This document shows positions 44,298-54,989 of a stretch of DNA of 64,000 nucleotides, piece after piece. The translations under genes were made by a program, and so were the position numbers. The stretch comes from Tetracentron sinense. Lineage: Eukaryota > Streptophyta > Magnoliopsida > Trochodendrales > Trochodendraceae. The stretch lies in assembly GCA_015143295.1 (NCBI GenBank), contig CM026559.1, forward strand, positions 24,380,826-24,444,825, written 5' to 3'. The notes under the pieces were generated by a model. It worked only from the letters and a program-made list of their open reading frames with translations, had not been told where the DNA came from and made no database searches. Within the stretch, counting starts at the first letter, position 1. Each line of letters starts with the position of its first letter.

Positions 44298-46495
44298 TGA
44301 AAGTACGCCTCTTTTTTAATTTTAGAAAAACAGTTCTTAGGGAGCATACATCGAATCCCAAGATTTGACTATAGTTCTAATTGATTTTATTCAATGAAGA
44401 ATAAAATAACAATCACCATTGGGACTTTGATATTGATAAGTCAAATTCACGTTATAGAACGTTGCCCGCAAAACTTCACAAGTGTAAAGTCTCATTCGTG
44501 ATTCACACGAACCTTCTTTTTCCTTTAAAGCTTTCTCTAATGGAAGCTAATGGCCCTTCTAATTCAAGCTCTAAAATCTTTTGATCTTTTCTTGACCTCA
44601 AGATCTTTTCTTAATTAACAAGATTGGTTCTGCTTTTGTTCAAGATCCAAACTAGAATCAATAGAAAAGAATATGGAAGTATGACCTTACAACTACCACA
44701 AGAGGGAGAGGTGGGCGTGAGCTAGAGAAAAGGGAGAGAGAAAATGTTGGGGAGTGAATTATTCCAAGGGGTGGACGTCCCACCCTTTATATAGAATCTT
44801 TTGCATTGCTTTCTTACAATCCAAGACTCCTCTCTCTTATCCTAATCCAATTAGAATTTCCTCAAAAGATTTCTTAATAATAATTTCCAATTAATCTGGA
44901 TTTATCTTAGTAAGAAACTAACCTTATCCATTAATAACAAACTAATCTTATCCTTATCTATTAGAATAATTAATTAGTAACTAACTAATCTTATCCTTAT
45001 GTATTAGGATAATTAATTAGTAACTAACTAATGCAATCCCATAAATATGGATTCTTTAATTAGCAACCAAGCAATCTAATTTCTAACTATTAGGAGATAA
45101 GATCACCTAACTAAAGTGATAAGATTCCACATGAAGTGGACGTCCCACCCTAGGTGGGCCCCACTTCCACATGCCCCTTTTGGGTTCTAAACCCTTGTTG
45201 GTCAAGTTTTGATCTTTATCAAAATCCCCTATGGGTCCTACCCACATGGTTAATCACATCCTATGTGATTTCACCTATAAGAGCTTCACTATATCATATA
45301 GTGACATTCTTAGAGAAATTAATTAATTTAATTAATAATTAAATTAAAAGCTTTAAGAATGTCCTAGTATGTGGGATCTAAAGGGATCTCCTATTTCCAA
45401 CTGTGGGACCAAGTGCTTTACCTTTTGGTTGAAGCCCTGTTTCTAGGAAACACTTTCCTATATATCCATTAGGATCATAGACTATCATCTGTGTCCCTGA
45501 ACTTCTACCAATCACAATAATGTCCATTAATACAATGTGACTAACCCCTAGAGAATAAAGAATTACTTGCTGGTATTTCGATTACAAGATTTGTTTACAG
45601 ATGCATCCTTCCACTTCCAATATTGTTATAAGCTTACGGGACAATATCTTATATTGTCTGTAATCCCTAGCTTATAATGAGAACCCTTTCTCTTTGATAA
45701 CTTTTAGTCAAACTTGGACTTTCAAAACTATATTTAGAAACTCTTTAAAAGAAATAATAATAATTATTATATTCCTTTTATATAAAAATAAACTTCTCAA
45801 TAAAACCATTTCATCGATAAATACTAGCCCTGGTTTTCCAAGTCCAATTTGACAAGTATCAACTCAATATAAATTACTCTAGAAGAGTAGTGGAATCCTT
45901 GTTAAGCATACACACACATCTTCTACTATAACGTACATAACCCAACGAGCCCGTATTTAGTCCAGTGTGTTGGACATTGACGATTGGCTACATCAAAGCT
46001 ATATAGGCAAATACTAGAGAAGATGTCGACCTCTCAAGTTAAGGATAATCTATCAAATGGACTACCCTAAACATATAGACAGTATATTTCTAAGGGTATC
46101 CACTGAGCGATCCAGTTTCAATATAAGTACTTCTTACTTATATCCACATCTTAGTCAAGAGACTCTACTCTCAGTGATTGAGATTCATCACTCCATCATA
46201 TGGGAACTAACAATGTGTAAATTTGTAAGAATACATTGTCCAGATGTATCCTGAATAACTTAGAATAATTCTAGGTTTATAAGGAATCGGAAAACCATAT
46301 CTCCTTAGCAATTAGTTAAAAATCTAATTGGATGATTTTCCAATATTACCTAAGGGAGAAAGTAGTCTCATCTAATGAGATACTTTTAACATGTTACCCA
46401 ATGTAGAAGACAATGTATGAATGTAAAATTTGCTTTTATTGATTAAGTAGACTAATACAATTTCGGAATGGCTTTCATGGCATATATGTCTAACA
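44298..46495 (-). repeat. Copia 5' LTR, 2.2 kb
   Basis: On the minus strand begins TGTTAGACATATATGCC (46495) and ends GGCGTACTTTCA (44298), directly before the primer site. TATA box TATATAAAGGG at about 44794-44784. Related to the solo LTR at 35634-37866 but clearly diverged. Confidence 0.88.
44784..44794 (-). promoter_or_regulatory. TATA box of copia LTR
   Basis: Minus strand CTATATAAAGG, within the LTR, 480 bases before its 3' end and followed by a purine/pyrimidine-rich leader. Confidence 0.55.
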
Positions 46496-46499
46496 AAAC

Positions 46500-47085
46500 C
46501 GAAGTTAGATGCTTTAACCTTAATGGTTAGTGAATTAATTTTAACCATAATTAAAGGAAGTTAAAGAGAGACACCCTTTTAATTATCATTGAACTATGGT
46601 TAACAAGTTTTAACCCATGTGCTTAATTTTTAATTATTTCTAAAAACCAAGGTTAGGCTTTAACCCTAAGGGTTAGTGAATATTAAATACAATTAAAAGG
46701 AGTCAAAAGGAGACACCCTTCTAACTGCCCTTGATTTATGGTTAATAAGATGTGACCCATGCAGTTAATGTTTTTCTAAAATCTAAGGTTACATGCTTTA
46801 ACCATAATGGTTAGTAATCTAATCCACAATTAAAGGGAGCTAAAAAGGGACACCCTCTTCATTGCCTTTGAAACCAAGATTAGAAGCTTAATATAACCCT
46901 ATGGGTTAATGAATATCCACAGTTAAAGAGAGTTCAAAAGCGACACCCCCTTAGCTGCCTTTGAATTATGGTTAATAAGTTGTAACCCGTGGTTAATGTT
47001 TTTTCTAAAAACCAAGGTTATATGCTTTAATCATAAGGGTTAGTGAATCTTAATCAGAGTTAAATGGAGTTAAAAGGCAATACAT
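46500..47085 (+). repeat. Tandem repeat, about 145-bp units, four copies
   Basis: Units share ATGCTTTAACC.TAA.GGTTAG, a TTAAA.GGAG segment, GACACCCTT, and TATGGTTAATAAG. Starts near 46504, 46648, 46782, 46872 (short) and 47019. Units are about 135-147 bases apart except one of about 90. Moderately diverged. No coding capacity. Confidence 0.75.
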
Positions 47086-47845
47086 GTCAGAAAATTATTA
47101 TGGTTCACTAAATGTCACAAGGGTATTATAGTCACTTTCTAAGCATTTTTTTTAATACAATTCAACAAAAGTGGGAGAATGAGGTTCTTTGTCTAACAGT
47201 TAGTAATAGTGAGTTAATTTTCAAATATGTTATACATATATAGTGTATTTGTAAACTAGGATAAACCTAGCAGCTCAGGTTGGGCTAACCCGAACCAACC
47301 TAACCGACCTAAACTTGGGTTGTGTTGCGGTGAGTTCTTATACTTTTGGTTGGGCTGGGGTCAGGGTATACTCCAATCCAATCCCCTTTGTATATATATA
47401 TATATATATATATATATTGTACTTAAAATACATAATAATTAAAATGAAGTTAATCTATCCATCTATACAAATACTATTTGTTGGTTGTTTCCACGTGGCA
47501 ACCTAAAATATCTTCAAGCTATCGACACATGTTTGCTTATTTGGAAATGTCCCTTTAATTTATCCAATCAAATAATTCCATGTCATTTACTAATCAAACC
47601 ACTAGCCACCTAATAGTCCTTTCACTTCTCATCTCTCCACTCCTAGATCCCTTATGTGGGCAGTGAAACTTAAACGTCCATTACCTAGGTGTATGTGCAA
47701 TGGCACACACCCGATCACTGTCTCTCGGAGAGACAGTTTGGGTTGACGCATGCCTATGGCACACGCAGTCCCTTTAGCTGTCAGCATTAAATGCTGATGG
47801 CTGACTATCATGCCATTCAGCAAGGCAAAATGAGGTTTGATCCAT
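47086..47845. other. No gene recognised
   Basis: Contains TTGGGCTAACCCGAACCAAC near 47280 (possible terminus of a small hAT-like element, unproven), a (TA)n run (47393-47417), and a perfect palindrome ACTGTCTCTC-G-GAGAGACAGT at 47717-47737. No coding signal. Confidence 0.5.
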
Positions 47846-48095
47846 GAGGATAAACCTCACGGATTTGACCCTAAGTGCCAGCTTCCAAGAGGTTGACACA
47901 CGTTAATCCGTGAAGACTAAAACCTCATGGATAGCTTTTGAGTGTCAACCTCTAAAAGGCTGACACGTGTTCAATCTGTGAGGAGCAAAACCTCATGGAT
48001 CCGACCTTAGTGTCAGCCTCTGAGAGGCTGACACATGTCCAATCCGTGAGGATACACCCCACAGATCAAAATTGAGTGCTAGCCTCCAAGAGGCT
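47846..48095 (+). repeat. Double-hairpin tandem array, left part (~66-bp units)
   Basis: About 3.8 units of 66-68 bases. Each unit has two self-complementary segments: one of the form ATCCGTGAGG...CCTCACGGAT and one of the form AGCCTC-CAA-GAGGCT extended by GTG/CAC. The array continues at 52000 after an inserted solo LTR; AGGCT at 48091-48095 is the left target duplication. Confidence 0.88.
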
Positions 48096-48544
48096 TGTAA
48101 GCACCCAATTTTTACACCCCTAGCTAATGGTTAAGCCACTTAACCATGGTTAATCCCCAGCCAAGGCCCCTTGACCGTAGGAAGAACCCTAGCAAACCCT
48201 AGGAATCAACCCTAGTTTTAACCCTAGTTAAACCTGACCCTAGATAAACCCTAGAACCTAACCCTAGGTGTAACCCTAACAAACCCTAGGTTTCAACCCT
48301 AGTTAAGCCTAGCCCTAGCCCCAGCCTAGCCTAGTCAAAATCCTAGTAAACCCTAGTCTTGGATCAAACCCTAGGCCCTTAAGGCCTAAACCCCAAATAA
48401 GCCCTAGGCCTTTAGGGCTTAAGCCCTAAGTCCAAAAACCCATGGATCTCGGTTTGGGCCTAAGCAAGGGCCCAACAAATTCAAAAAATCTAAATCGTAC
48501 CACGTGCATAACCTGAGCCTAGTCCTTTGGACAAAAACCCCTCA

Positions 48545-49683
48545 GTGTCGGTACTAGGATTACCGACACCCAGGATTTTCAAAGCCTCGGAGGTGTCGGT
48601 AATCCCAGTACCGACACCTCTGGTTTTCCTTGTTCGCAGCACGCAACCCCCTATGCAAATAGTGCACTCCTGCACCGCCCCTCACCGATTACAGGAGGCC
48701 CTTCCACTCCATCATGACCCCTCCTACCCTCGTCCTAATGCCAAGGGTGTCCCTTGGGACCTCCCCTATAAATGGAAATGCACCCCACAACCTATAGGGA
48801 ACTCCAACAAACTCAACCCGAATCCCTGGTAAAATCCAAGCATTCCCTCAGACTTCTAAGACCTTCCAACAACTCCTCCGAGCTCGTAGCAGCACACCAC
48901 CGGCCAACACCACTTGCAACCCCGCCTCTAGTAGCGCCATCGGCCACCACCACCTGCAGTAGAGCATACAGCAGGGTAGGGCTTTCTGCTACCCCATTTA
49001 CTTCTATTTTATCACCTTTGTGAGCCCCTGGTCCATTCTAGGGGACCTACTACTTCGGTTTTGTAGGAAACCAACAGGAGTCTCCCCCCACCTCCTTCAT
49101 AGGTGAGGGGAACCCCTTATGGGTATAGCATGTTTCCAGCCACCTCAGAAGAGTTCTGGGGTTCCCTCAAGATGAGAGGAAACCCCTGGTACATCCCCTG
49201 TAGCAGCCCTATAGGGCTTTTTATCATTTCCTGGAATTCCAGAAGTGTCAGCAATCTCAGTGCCGACACTCTGGGCGATCTCTGTTTTAAGGCCTGTGGG
49301 CCCCACCCGAAGACCTTTTGGGTCAATCCAAGGCCAGGGTTAGGACCTCCTCGGTCTCTCCTATATTTCATTAGAAGACTTTCAGACCCATGGTTAGCTT
49401 TAACCAGGGTTAAAATACCAAAAACCAAAAACTGCCCAGGATATCGGCAATCAGATTGTCAACATTCATTATTTTATGTGAGTGTTGGTAGTGCTACTTT
49501 GGCATACTGTTGGGCCCACACCAGACCACCCCTGGGGTCCACCCTAGGCTCATTTTGTTCCCCTCATGGCCTTCTTCAAAATTAGGGGTCAAGCACCCCC
49601 TAACTCATCTCCTAACCATAGTTATGGGGGTACAAAGTTTGGCAAAAAATAGCATTACTGTCGGCAATCAAATTGTCGACAGT
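48545..49683. repeat. Series of hairpins with GTGTCGG/CCGACAC arms
   Basis: Perfect or near-perfect: 48545-48569 (GTGTCGGTA/TACCGACAC), 48592-48618 (GGTGTCGGTA/TACCGACACC), 49245-49269 (GTGTCAGCA/TGCCGACAC, one mismatch), 49658-49683 (CTGTCGGCAA/TTGTCGACAG, one mismatch), and a weaker one at 49440-49465. Spacers are 5-7 bases. A related hairpin occurs in the other copy (6641-6667). Confidence 0.85.
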
Positions 49684-50139
49684 GTGGATTTTTTGACTTT
49701 TTGGCCTATACAGTGGGCCCATAGCCCATGGGACCCATCCTACTGGTCTGCCATGGCCCCTGGAGCCCCCCAAACCTTGACCAGGCCACTCCTTACCTTA
49801 ACCATAGTTAACTCAACCATGATCAAGAGTTAACCATAGTTCATTAAAATGACCAACTTGGAAAAATCCCAGAAAATCATGAAAAATCCAAAATATTCTA
49901 AAACTGTAGAAAATGGATTTTTTTGGATTATGCTCATGCCTAACCATGGTTAGATGAGCTTAACCATGGTTAATACTTGGTTCAACCATGGTTAAGCCCA
50001 TTTAAGCTTTGGTTAAATTCCAAATTCTGGAAAAATCTCATGTCTTAATTATGGTTAGCCCCACTTAACTTGGGAAAATTTGAGGAAAATTCCTAAGAAT
50101 CATCAAATCACTTTTAAGGACCATAATTTGAATTTGAAC

Positions 50140-50350
50140 CTTCAACCCTCGACCTACCGAGCCTAACCTACCGGATTTCAACCCTACGCCTACCGGGCCG
50201 AATCTTGGCCTACCGAGCCCAACCATAGTCTACCGGACTAAGCCCTAGCCTACCGGGCCTAACCCTAAGCCTACTGGGCTTTAACCTTGGTCTACCGAAC
50301 CCGCTCAACATAACCATACACTTGACCAACCTGGTCAACCCAACCCTAGT
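50140..50350 (-). repeat. GCCCGGTAGGC-type tandem block in solo LTR
   Basis: Plus strand shows repeated CTACCGGGCC and CTACCGAACC words about 25-30 bases apart; same block as 6150-6360 in inverse orientation. Confidence 0.75.
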
Positions 50351-50559
50351 CCATCGGACTAGACCCTAAGCCACCCTTGGTGCACACACAACACTCCCTT
50401 AGCCTTCACACAGGCTCATGTGCCAGAACTATGCTCGGTCTAATCTCACTCCAATGTGAGTACGTAGGCACCCAATCCAGGTTCGACCCTAGTTTAGCTT
50501 TTCTCTTGGTTTTTTTTTTTTTTGGTTTTTTAAAAAAAAAAAAAAACTACTCAGAAGGA

Positions 50560-50760
50560 GTGGGGGGTTTGGCGGACCCCTACCAGTTTATTAATAATAA
50601 AGATCAAAATGGGGGGGACGTAAAACCTTACCCCTACAAGGACTCACTCAAAAAAAGAGGAGGGGGGACATAAAACCTTACCCCTCCAAAGACACTACAA
50701 ATAATTAAGGAAAAAAAAGGGGGGGGGGGGGGGGGGGGGGGGGGACAGAAACCTTACCCC
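50560..50760 (-). repeat. LINE 3' UTR C-tract units with 26-base homopolymer
   Basis: Minus strand has three GTAGGGGTAAGGTTT.TGTCCCCCC units; on the plus strand one is a run of 26 G (50719-50744). Same arrangement as 4514-4740. Confidence 0.85.
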
Positions 50761-50785
50761 TATACAAAGAAACAAGCCAACAAAC

Positions 50786-51274
50786 TCAAACCTTGTGAAC
50801 CATTCTGACATTACCACACCCTGCTTTATCAAGAGATATAAGAGCTTGAAGTCTAGAAGAGTTATCATGATGTGGGAAAATTTCTCCTGAAGATTGAGTA
50901 TTACAACCTTTATTAGCAAGAAAATCAGCTACCATGTTAGCTTCTCTGTAGATATGATTAAAAGAAGACCAAATATTCCTTACTTGATGTATCTTCTTAT
51001 TCCAATACCACACATTCCAAGGATGACATAAAGAACCCTTCCAAGCTTCAACAAGATTTTTAGCATCAAATTCAACCTCAACTTGTCTAAGGCCCAGCTT
51101 TTGGCAAAGAGTAAGCCCATCCAAAAGAGCTCTAGTTTCTGCAATATAGTTTGAACAATTCCCATAAAATACATAGAAATCGGCAATCATCTCTCTAGAA
51201 AAATCTCGGATAATACCTCCTCCACCTGCTAGGCCCGGGTTACCTTTTGCAGCTCCATCCACATTCAATTTCAT
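50786..51274 (-). CDS. LINE RNase H domain, uninterrupted
   Basis: A 162-codon open frame with all acidic positions: LNVDGAAKGNPG (Asp), NYIAETRALLDG (Glu), VEFDAKNLVEAW (Asp) and EANMVADFLANKGC (Asp). It matches the C terminus of plant L1 ORF2 and degrades RNA in RNA-DNA hybrids. The ATG is internal to ORF2, so this is a domain and not a stand-alone gene by family standards; the TAG just upstream would prevent fusion to the truncated N-terminal part. Ends in VHKV at 50786. Expression from this truncated copy is unlikely. Confidence 0.85.
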   Translation of the reverse strand: MKLNVDGAAKGNPGLAGGGGIIRDFSREMIADFYVFYGNCSNYIAETRALLDGLTLCQKLGLRQVEVEFDAKNLVEAWKGSLCHPWNVWYWNKKIHQVRNIWSSFNHIYREANMVADFLANKGCNTQSSGEIFPHHDNSSRLQALISLDKAGCGNVRMVHKV

Positions 51275-51280
51275 TCTACC

Positions 51281-51779
51281 CTAAAGAGGTCTAATCCATT
51301 TGACCACGGAGATGATGGATCTTTGATGAGAGACAATATACGGGCAATTTAAAATAGAAAGATCCAAAGGTTTTTTATAAGGTAATGAACCCAGCTCCAC
51401 CATCCATTTATAAATTTTAGCAATGATCACATCTACAGGCTTACTCACATCCTTATATCTTCGGGAGCATCTTTCTTTCCAAATCTCCCAAATAATAATA
51501 AGGGGGAGAACAATGAGAACCACATTATGCTGTCTATCTGACGCTAAACCATCGCATGAGTAAACACTGAATATTATCCCCAATGAGCGATCGAACAGAA
51601 CAAAGATTGCCAAAAGTTCTCCATATTTCACCTGCAATATTACTATGTATTAAAAGATGAGATAATGTTTCAATATGACCTTGAGAACAGCAAGAACAAT
51701 AACTAGCTAGAGGGATTCCCATAGATTGAACCATAAAATCAATAGGGACTGCACCATACATAACTTTTCAGCCAACCTA
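51281..51779 (-). pseudogene. LINE ORF2 zf-RVT and linker, second copy
   Basis: Minus strand: VMYGAVPIDFMVQSMGIPLA, then SYCSCCSQGHIETLSHLLIH, the zf-RVT cysteine/histidine cluster (about 51700-51640). A frame change near 51600 leads to LPLIIIWEIWKERCSRRYKD and KWIRPL. A TAG (about 51283-51281) follows, three codons before the RNase H ATG; the same frame continues, so it is one interrupted ORF2. Confidence 0.85.
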
Positions 51780-51999
51780 GTAAGTAGGGAACCGTTACAA
51801 AACGGAAGTGCTAGGGTGCCTAACACCTTCCCCGGAATTAACCGAACCTCTTACCTAGAATTCTAGGCAGACCAAAACTTTATCCATTACAATGACACTT
51901 ATCCCTATCGAATAAATAAGTTGCAACTCCAAACATAAAATCAACCAACCACATCGCCAAATAGCACCCTTGTGAGCGGGACCAAAACTCTTGTCCACA

Positions 52000-52277
52000 A
52001 GGCTGACACATGTCCAATCCGTGAGGATAAACCCCACGGACTAAACCTTAGTGCCAGCCTCCAAGAGGCTGACACATGTCCAATCCATGAAGATTAAAGT
52101 CTCAGGGACAAATTTTGAGTGGCAGCCTCTGAAAGGCAAACATGTGTTCAATCCGTGAGGACTAAAACCTCACGGATCCAACCTTAGTGCAAGCCTCCGA
52201 GAGGTTGACACATATCCCATCTGTGAGGATTAAAATCCCATGGACTCAACCTTGAGTGCCAACCTCCAAGAGGCTAA
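52000..52277 (+). repeat. Double-hairpin tandem array, right part
   Basis: About four more units of the 66-bp repeat found at 47846-48095. The clearest hairpin is ATCCGTGAGG-ACTAAAA-CCTCACGGAT (about 52156-52182). Starts at the target duplication AGGCT (52000-52004). Ends where the Tat LTR begins at 52278. Confidence 0.88.
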
Positions 52278-52459
52278 TGTGAGTACCTGAATTTTAACCT
52301 CCCTTTCCCAATCAGGATAAATCCGATAAGGAATAGTGATAAATTATAATTGGGTTGTGAGTCGCCACCTATTTAATTCTGAGGGAAATAGGTCTCTAAA
52401 ATGGTTGGATAAGGCATAGTCTAGAAGTCAGAGGTCAGGCTAAGGGATTCAGTTGAGTT

Positions 52460-53028
52460 AGGGGAAGGTGTTAGGCACCCCTAAACTCCCATCCAGAGAT
52501 GATTACCTACTCCCTAAGTCTGAATCAAAGTGGGGAAACCATAAGGAAGCTTGCAATTTGATCTATATGCTGAACAATGTAATATTGACTGAAATAAATT
52601 AATTGAGGGAAGGTGTTAGGCACCCCTAAACTCCCATCTGGAGATGGTTACCTAACCCCTAAGTCTGAATCAAAGTGGGGAAACCATAAGGAAGCTTGCA
52701 ATTTGATCTATATGCTGAACAATGTAATATTGAATGAAATAAATGAATTGAGATAGACAGGGTAGAAATGGAATAGGGTTTCTATCCTAGGGGGAGCTGA
52801 AATAAATGAATTAGGGGAAGAAATGAATTGGGGGAAGGTGTTAGGCACCCTTAAACTCCCATCCGAAGATGGTTACTTACTCCCTAAGTCTGAATCAAAG
52901 TGAAAAAACCATAAGGAAGCTTGCAATTTGATCTATATGCTAAACAATGTAATATTGACTGAAATAAATGAATTGAGATAGACAGGGCAGAAATGGAATA
53001 GGATTTTTATCCTAGGGGGAGCTGAACC
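52460..53028 (+). repeat. Triplicated segment in the LTR
   Basis: Three copies starting with GGGGAAGGTGTTAGGCACCC-like sequence near 52460, 52612 and 52834, each continuing through CCTAAGTCTGAATCAAAGTG and AAGCTTGCAATTTGATCTAT. The second and third also contain GAGATAGACAGGG and ATCCTAGGGGGAGCTGA. Very similar to one another, so recent. Confidence 0.88.
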
Positions 53029-53299
53029 CGATCAAGGTTGCCTACGTATCCATTGTCGGTGGAATTAAGCTGCACGTAGTTCCAGAGGGGAGTTGATGGT
53101 TTGATTTGATTTGATTGGACTGGATTATGGGTGATTGAAAGGTATGAGGGTTTTTGCTCCTATTTGAGGAGCGAGGTGACCTTTTAAGCTCATGCTGAGG
53201 AGTAATTGGGCAGTTTAAGCTCGTGTCGGGGAGCTTTTGGAGGTGGGTATTTGAACAGGGTTTGAACCGAGGCTCTGACAAGGGTTGACTAGGTAGATA

Positions 53300-53490
53300 G
53301 GGTTTAACTAGAGTCAAGCTAGGATTTACCTAGGGTTTACCTAGGGTTTAGCTAGGGTTAACTAGGGTTTAGGTAGGGTTTAACCAGAATTAACTAGGGT
53401 TTAATCAGGGTTTAACTAGGGTTAACTAGGGCGTAACCAGGGTTAACTGGGGCTTAATCAGGATTAACTAGGGTTTAACCAGAGTTTAAT
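53300..53490 (+). repeat. TTAACTAGGGTTTA-type short repeat
   Basis: About 10-12 degenerate units of 15-20 bases such as TTAACTAGGGTTTAACCAG. It resembles plant telomere repeats only in the word AGGGTTTA; the order is not (TTTAGGG)n. Confidence 0.75.
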
Positions 53491-53496
53491 CATGGT

Positions 53497-53745
53497 TTTT
53501 GGGCAGTGGTTCGACTAGACAAGGTTAGTTTTGAACCGGATTTGGGCAGAGGTTCGACTAGGTGAGGCTAGTTTTGAACTGGAATTTGGGCAGGGATTCG
53601 ACTAGGCGAGGCTATATTTGAACTGGGATTTGGGCAGGGGTTCGACTAGGCGAGGCTATATTTGAACTAGAATTTGGGCAAGGGTTCGATTAGGTGAGGC
53701 TATATTTGAACCGGAATTTGGACACAGGTTCAACTAGGCGAGGCT
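53497..53745 (+). repeat. 44/45-bp tandem repeat, about 5.5 units
   Basis: Units of the type TTTGGGCAGGGGTTCGACTA followed by GGCGAGGCTATATTTGAAC. Few mismatches between adjacent units. Confidence 0.88.
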
Positions 53746-54989
53746 TAGCAGTCTAAACTAGAATTTTAAAGACAAAACTAGAAATTAAGCAATTAATAAA
53801 GTTAAAAGAAATTGAAAGCAAGACTAGGGATAGAGGGATTACCTCCCCGAAAATAGGGAAAACTTTTGGACAAAGAGGGATTCTCCAAAAAAAACTCCAA
53901 ACTTAGAAAATCCTTGGATTGAACTCGAAAAACCGAGAGAGGGGTGAAATTGGTGAACTTTGAAGGAAGGGAGGAGGGGTATTTATAGTGTTTCGGAATA
54001 GTCCCCGCGTCGTTTTAAAGGGTGTGATTTAATATATTTTAATGAATAGTAAAGAGGTGTGAACAGTGAGGCAACAATGCGGATAACACTAAATTCGTGC
54101 CATTTTAAACGGCGGGATTTAATATATTTTACTATGAACAAATAAAAATAATAAAAATGGTGTTCCCAGTACAAGTGAGGGCCACATGGGGTGGCGCCAT
54201 TTAAAAGGGCAAGGTTGCCTTTCAGGCCCTGTTTGGCTCTTCAAAAAATTGATTTTTTGGGTTTTTTTGTTTATACTCTTATTTGCCGAAAAACTGTTTT
54301 TGTCGCTTTAAGCCCGTTTTGAGCCCGAAAATAGTCAAAATTGAACTCATAAAATCCAGAAAAATATTTTAGATAAAACATGAATTTTTCAGCACTTTTT
54401 AGGGGCATTTTGCTCATTTTGCACTTTAGGGGCATTTTGGACATTTTCTACCATTTTAAGTCCAAATTAATCCCAAAAATAGCCAAAATTCATCAAAAAA
54501 ATTTGTAAAATCATTTTGAACCAAATGAAAACTTTTTAGCACTTTTTCAGGGTATTTTGATCATTTTTCACCCTAGGGTATTTTGGTCATTTTTTACCTC
54601 TGAACTGTTTTTGAAAATCGAAACACCTGGAAAGAGGGTTTTTAAAAGGGCTTTTAAGAGTATAAAAAAACTAGAGGGGTGCAAAATTGGGGTGCTTATA
54701 GTTGCCCCTCTTTGTCGGAGGGTGCGGACACGTGAACGACAAAGGTTATAAGATCTCAATTTTGCACGTGCGAAAGAACTTGTGAGTTTGAAGACAAAAG
54801 AGTCAAAAAAAGTTAAATTATGCTTAGACTGCTTGCCACAAATGGAATCCTAGAGGACGGGATTGATGAGAGAACCTGTTCAGTTGCTGGAGATAGAGAA
54901 GAAATGGATGATTCATCCTTAGTGATGAAACATCCGAGATGAGAGAAAGATAATTCTTCACCTCATTTCGGTGGAAAGAATTGAAAACA

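Larger units (their letters stand above)
40856..46495 (-). mobile_element. Ty1/copia element, 5' LTR to integrase, 3' part deleted
   Basis: Minus strand: LTR 46495-44298, primer site 44296-44280, long leader, gag (42540-41760), protease remnant (about 41650), GAG-pre-integrase and the start of the integrase core (41554-40870). The element ends abruptly in the integrase core after FRNEVEKQLGR; RT, RNase H and 3' LTR are missing. A 20-base direct repeat at the break (40832 and 40856) suggests repair or slippage there. Multiple stops. Confidence 0.88.
50510..51779 (-). mobile_element. Second LINE copy, 5'-truncated
   Basis: Minus strand: zf-RVT cysteine segment, linker, RNase H, 3' UTR with C-tract units and a T/A-rich tail (50510-50546). 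5' truncation is usual for LINE insertions. Its RNase H and 3' end align to the LINE at 1-4765 but differ at many residues, so it is a separate insertion of a related family. It lies in the solo LTR between sequence matching the family near 5850 and 5970. A clean target duplication was not found. Confidence 0.92.
48096..51999 (-). mobile_element. Solo LTR of a Tat-type gypsy, with 5-bp target duplication and nested LINE
   Basis: Plus-strand ends are TGTAAGCACCC (48096) and TTGTCCACA (51999), i.e. TG...CA, and AGGCT lies outside both (48091-48095; 52000-52004). Removing it reconnects the 66-bp array exactly. Orientation is taken from GGAAGGTGTTAGGCACC on the minus strand near 51835 and the GGTGCTTACA end, by comparison with 52278-54700. 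About 2.6 kb without the LINE at 50510-51779. Same family as the fragment at 5689-6790. No internal domains. Confidence 0.88.
52278..54700 (+). mobile_element. Tat-type gypsy LTR, about 2.4 kb
   Basis: Starts TGTGAGTACCTGAATTTT and ends GCAAAATTGGGGTGCTTATA (54700). Landmarks of the group: GGGAAGGTGTTAGGCACCC, then GAACCCGATCAAGGTTGCC with TACGTATCC (about 53027-53050), and the GGTGCTTATA end. Related to, but distinct from, the solo LTR. Contains three separate tandem-repeat blocks. Because no downstream partner is in the window, LTR status rests on ends and family landmarks; the sequence after it would be the leader. Confidence 0.65.

Noticed and set aside
53300-53490. Telomere-like AGGGTTTA words (also CCCTAAACC-like words at 48170-48440)
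   Set aside because: The words are mixed with TTAACTAGGG/AACCATGG variants and never form (TTTAGGG)n; they belong to the gypsy LTR families.
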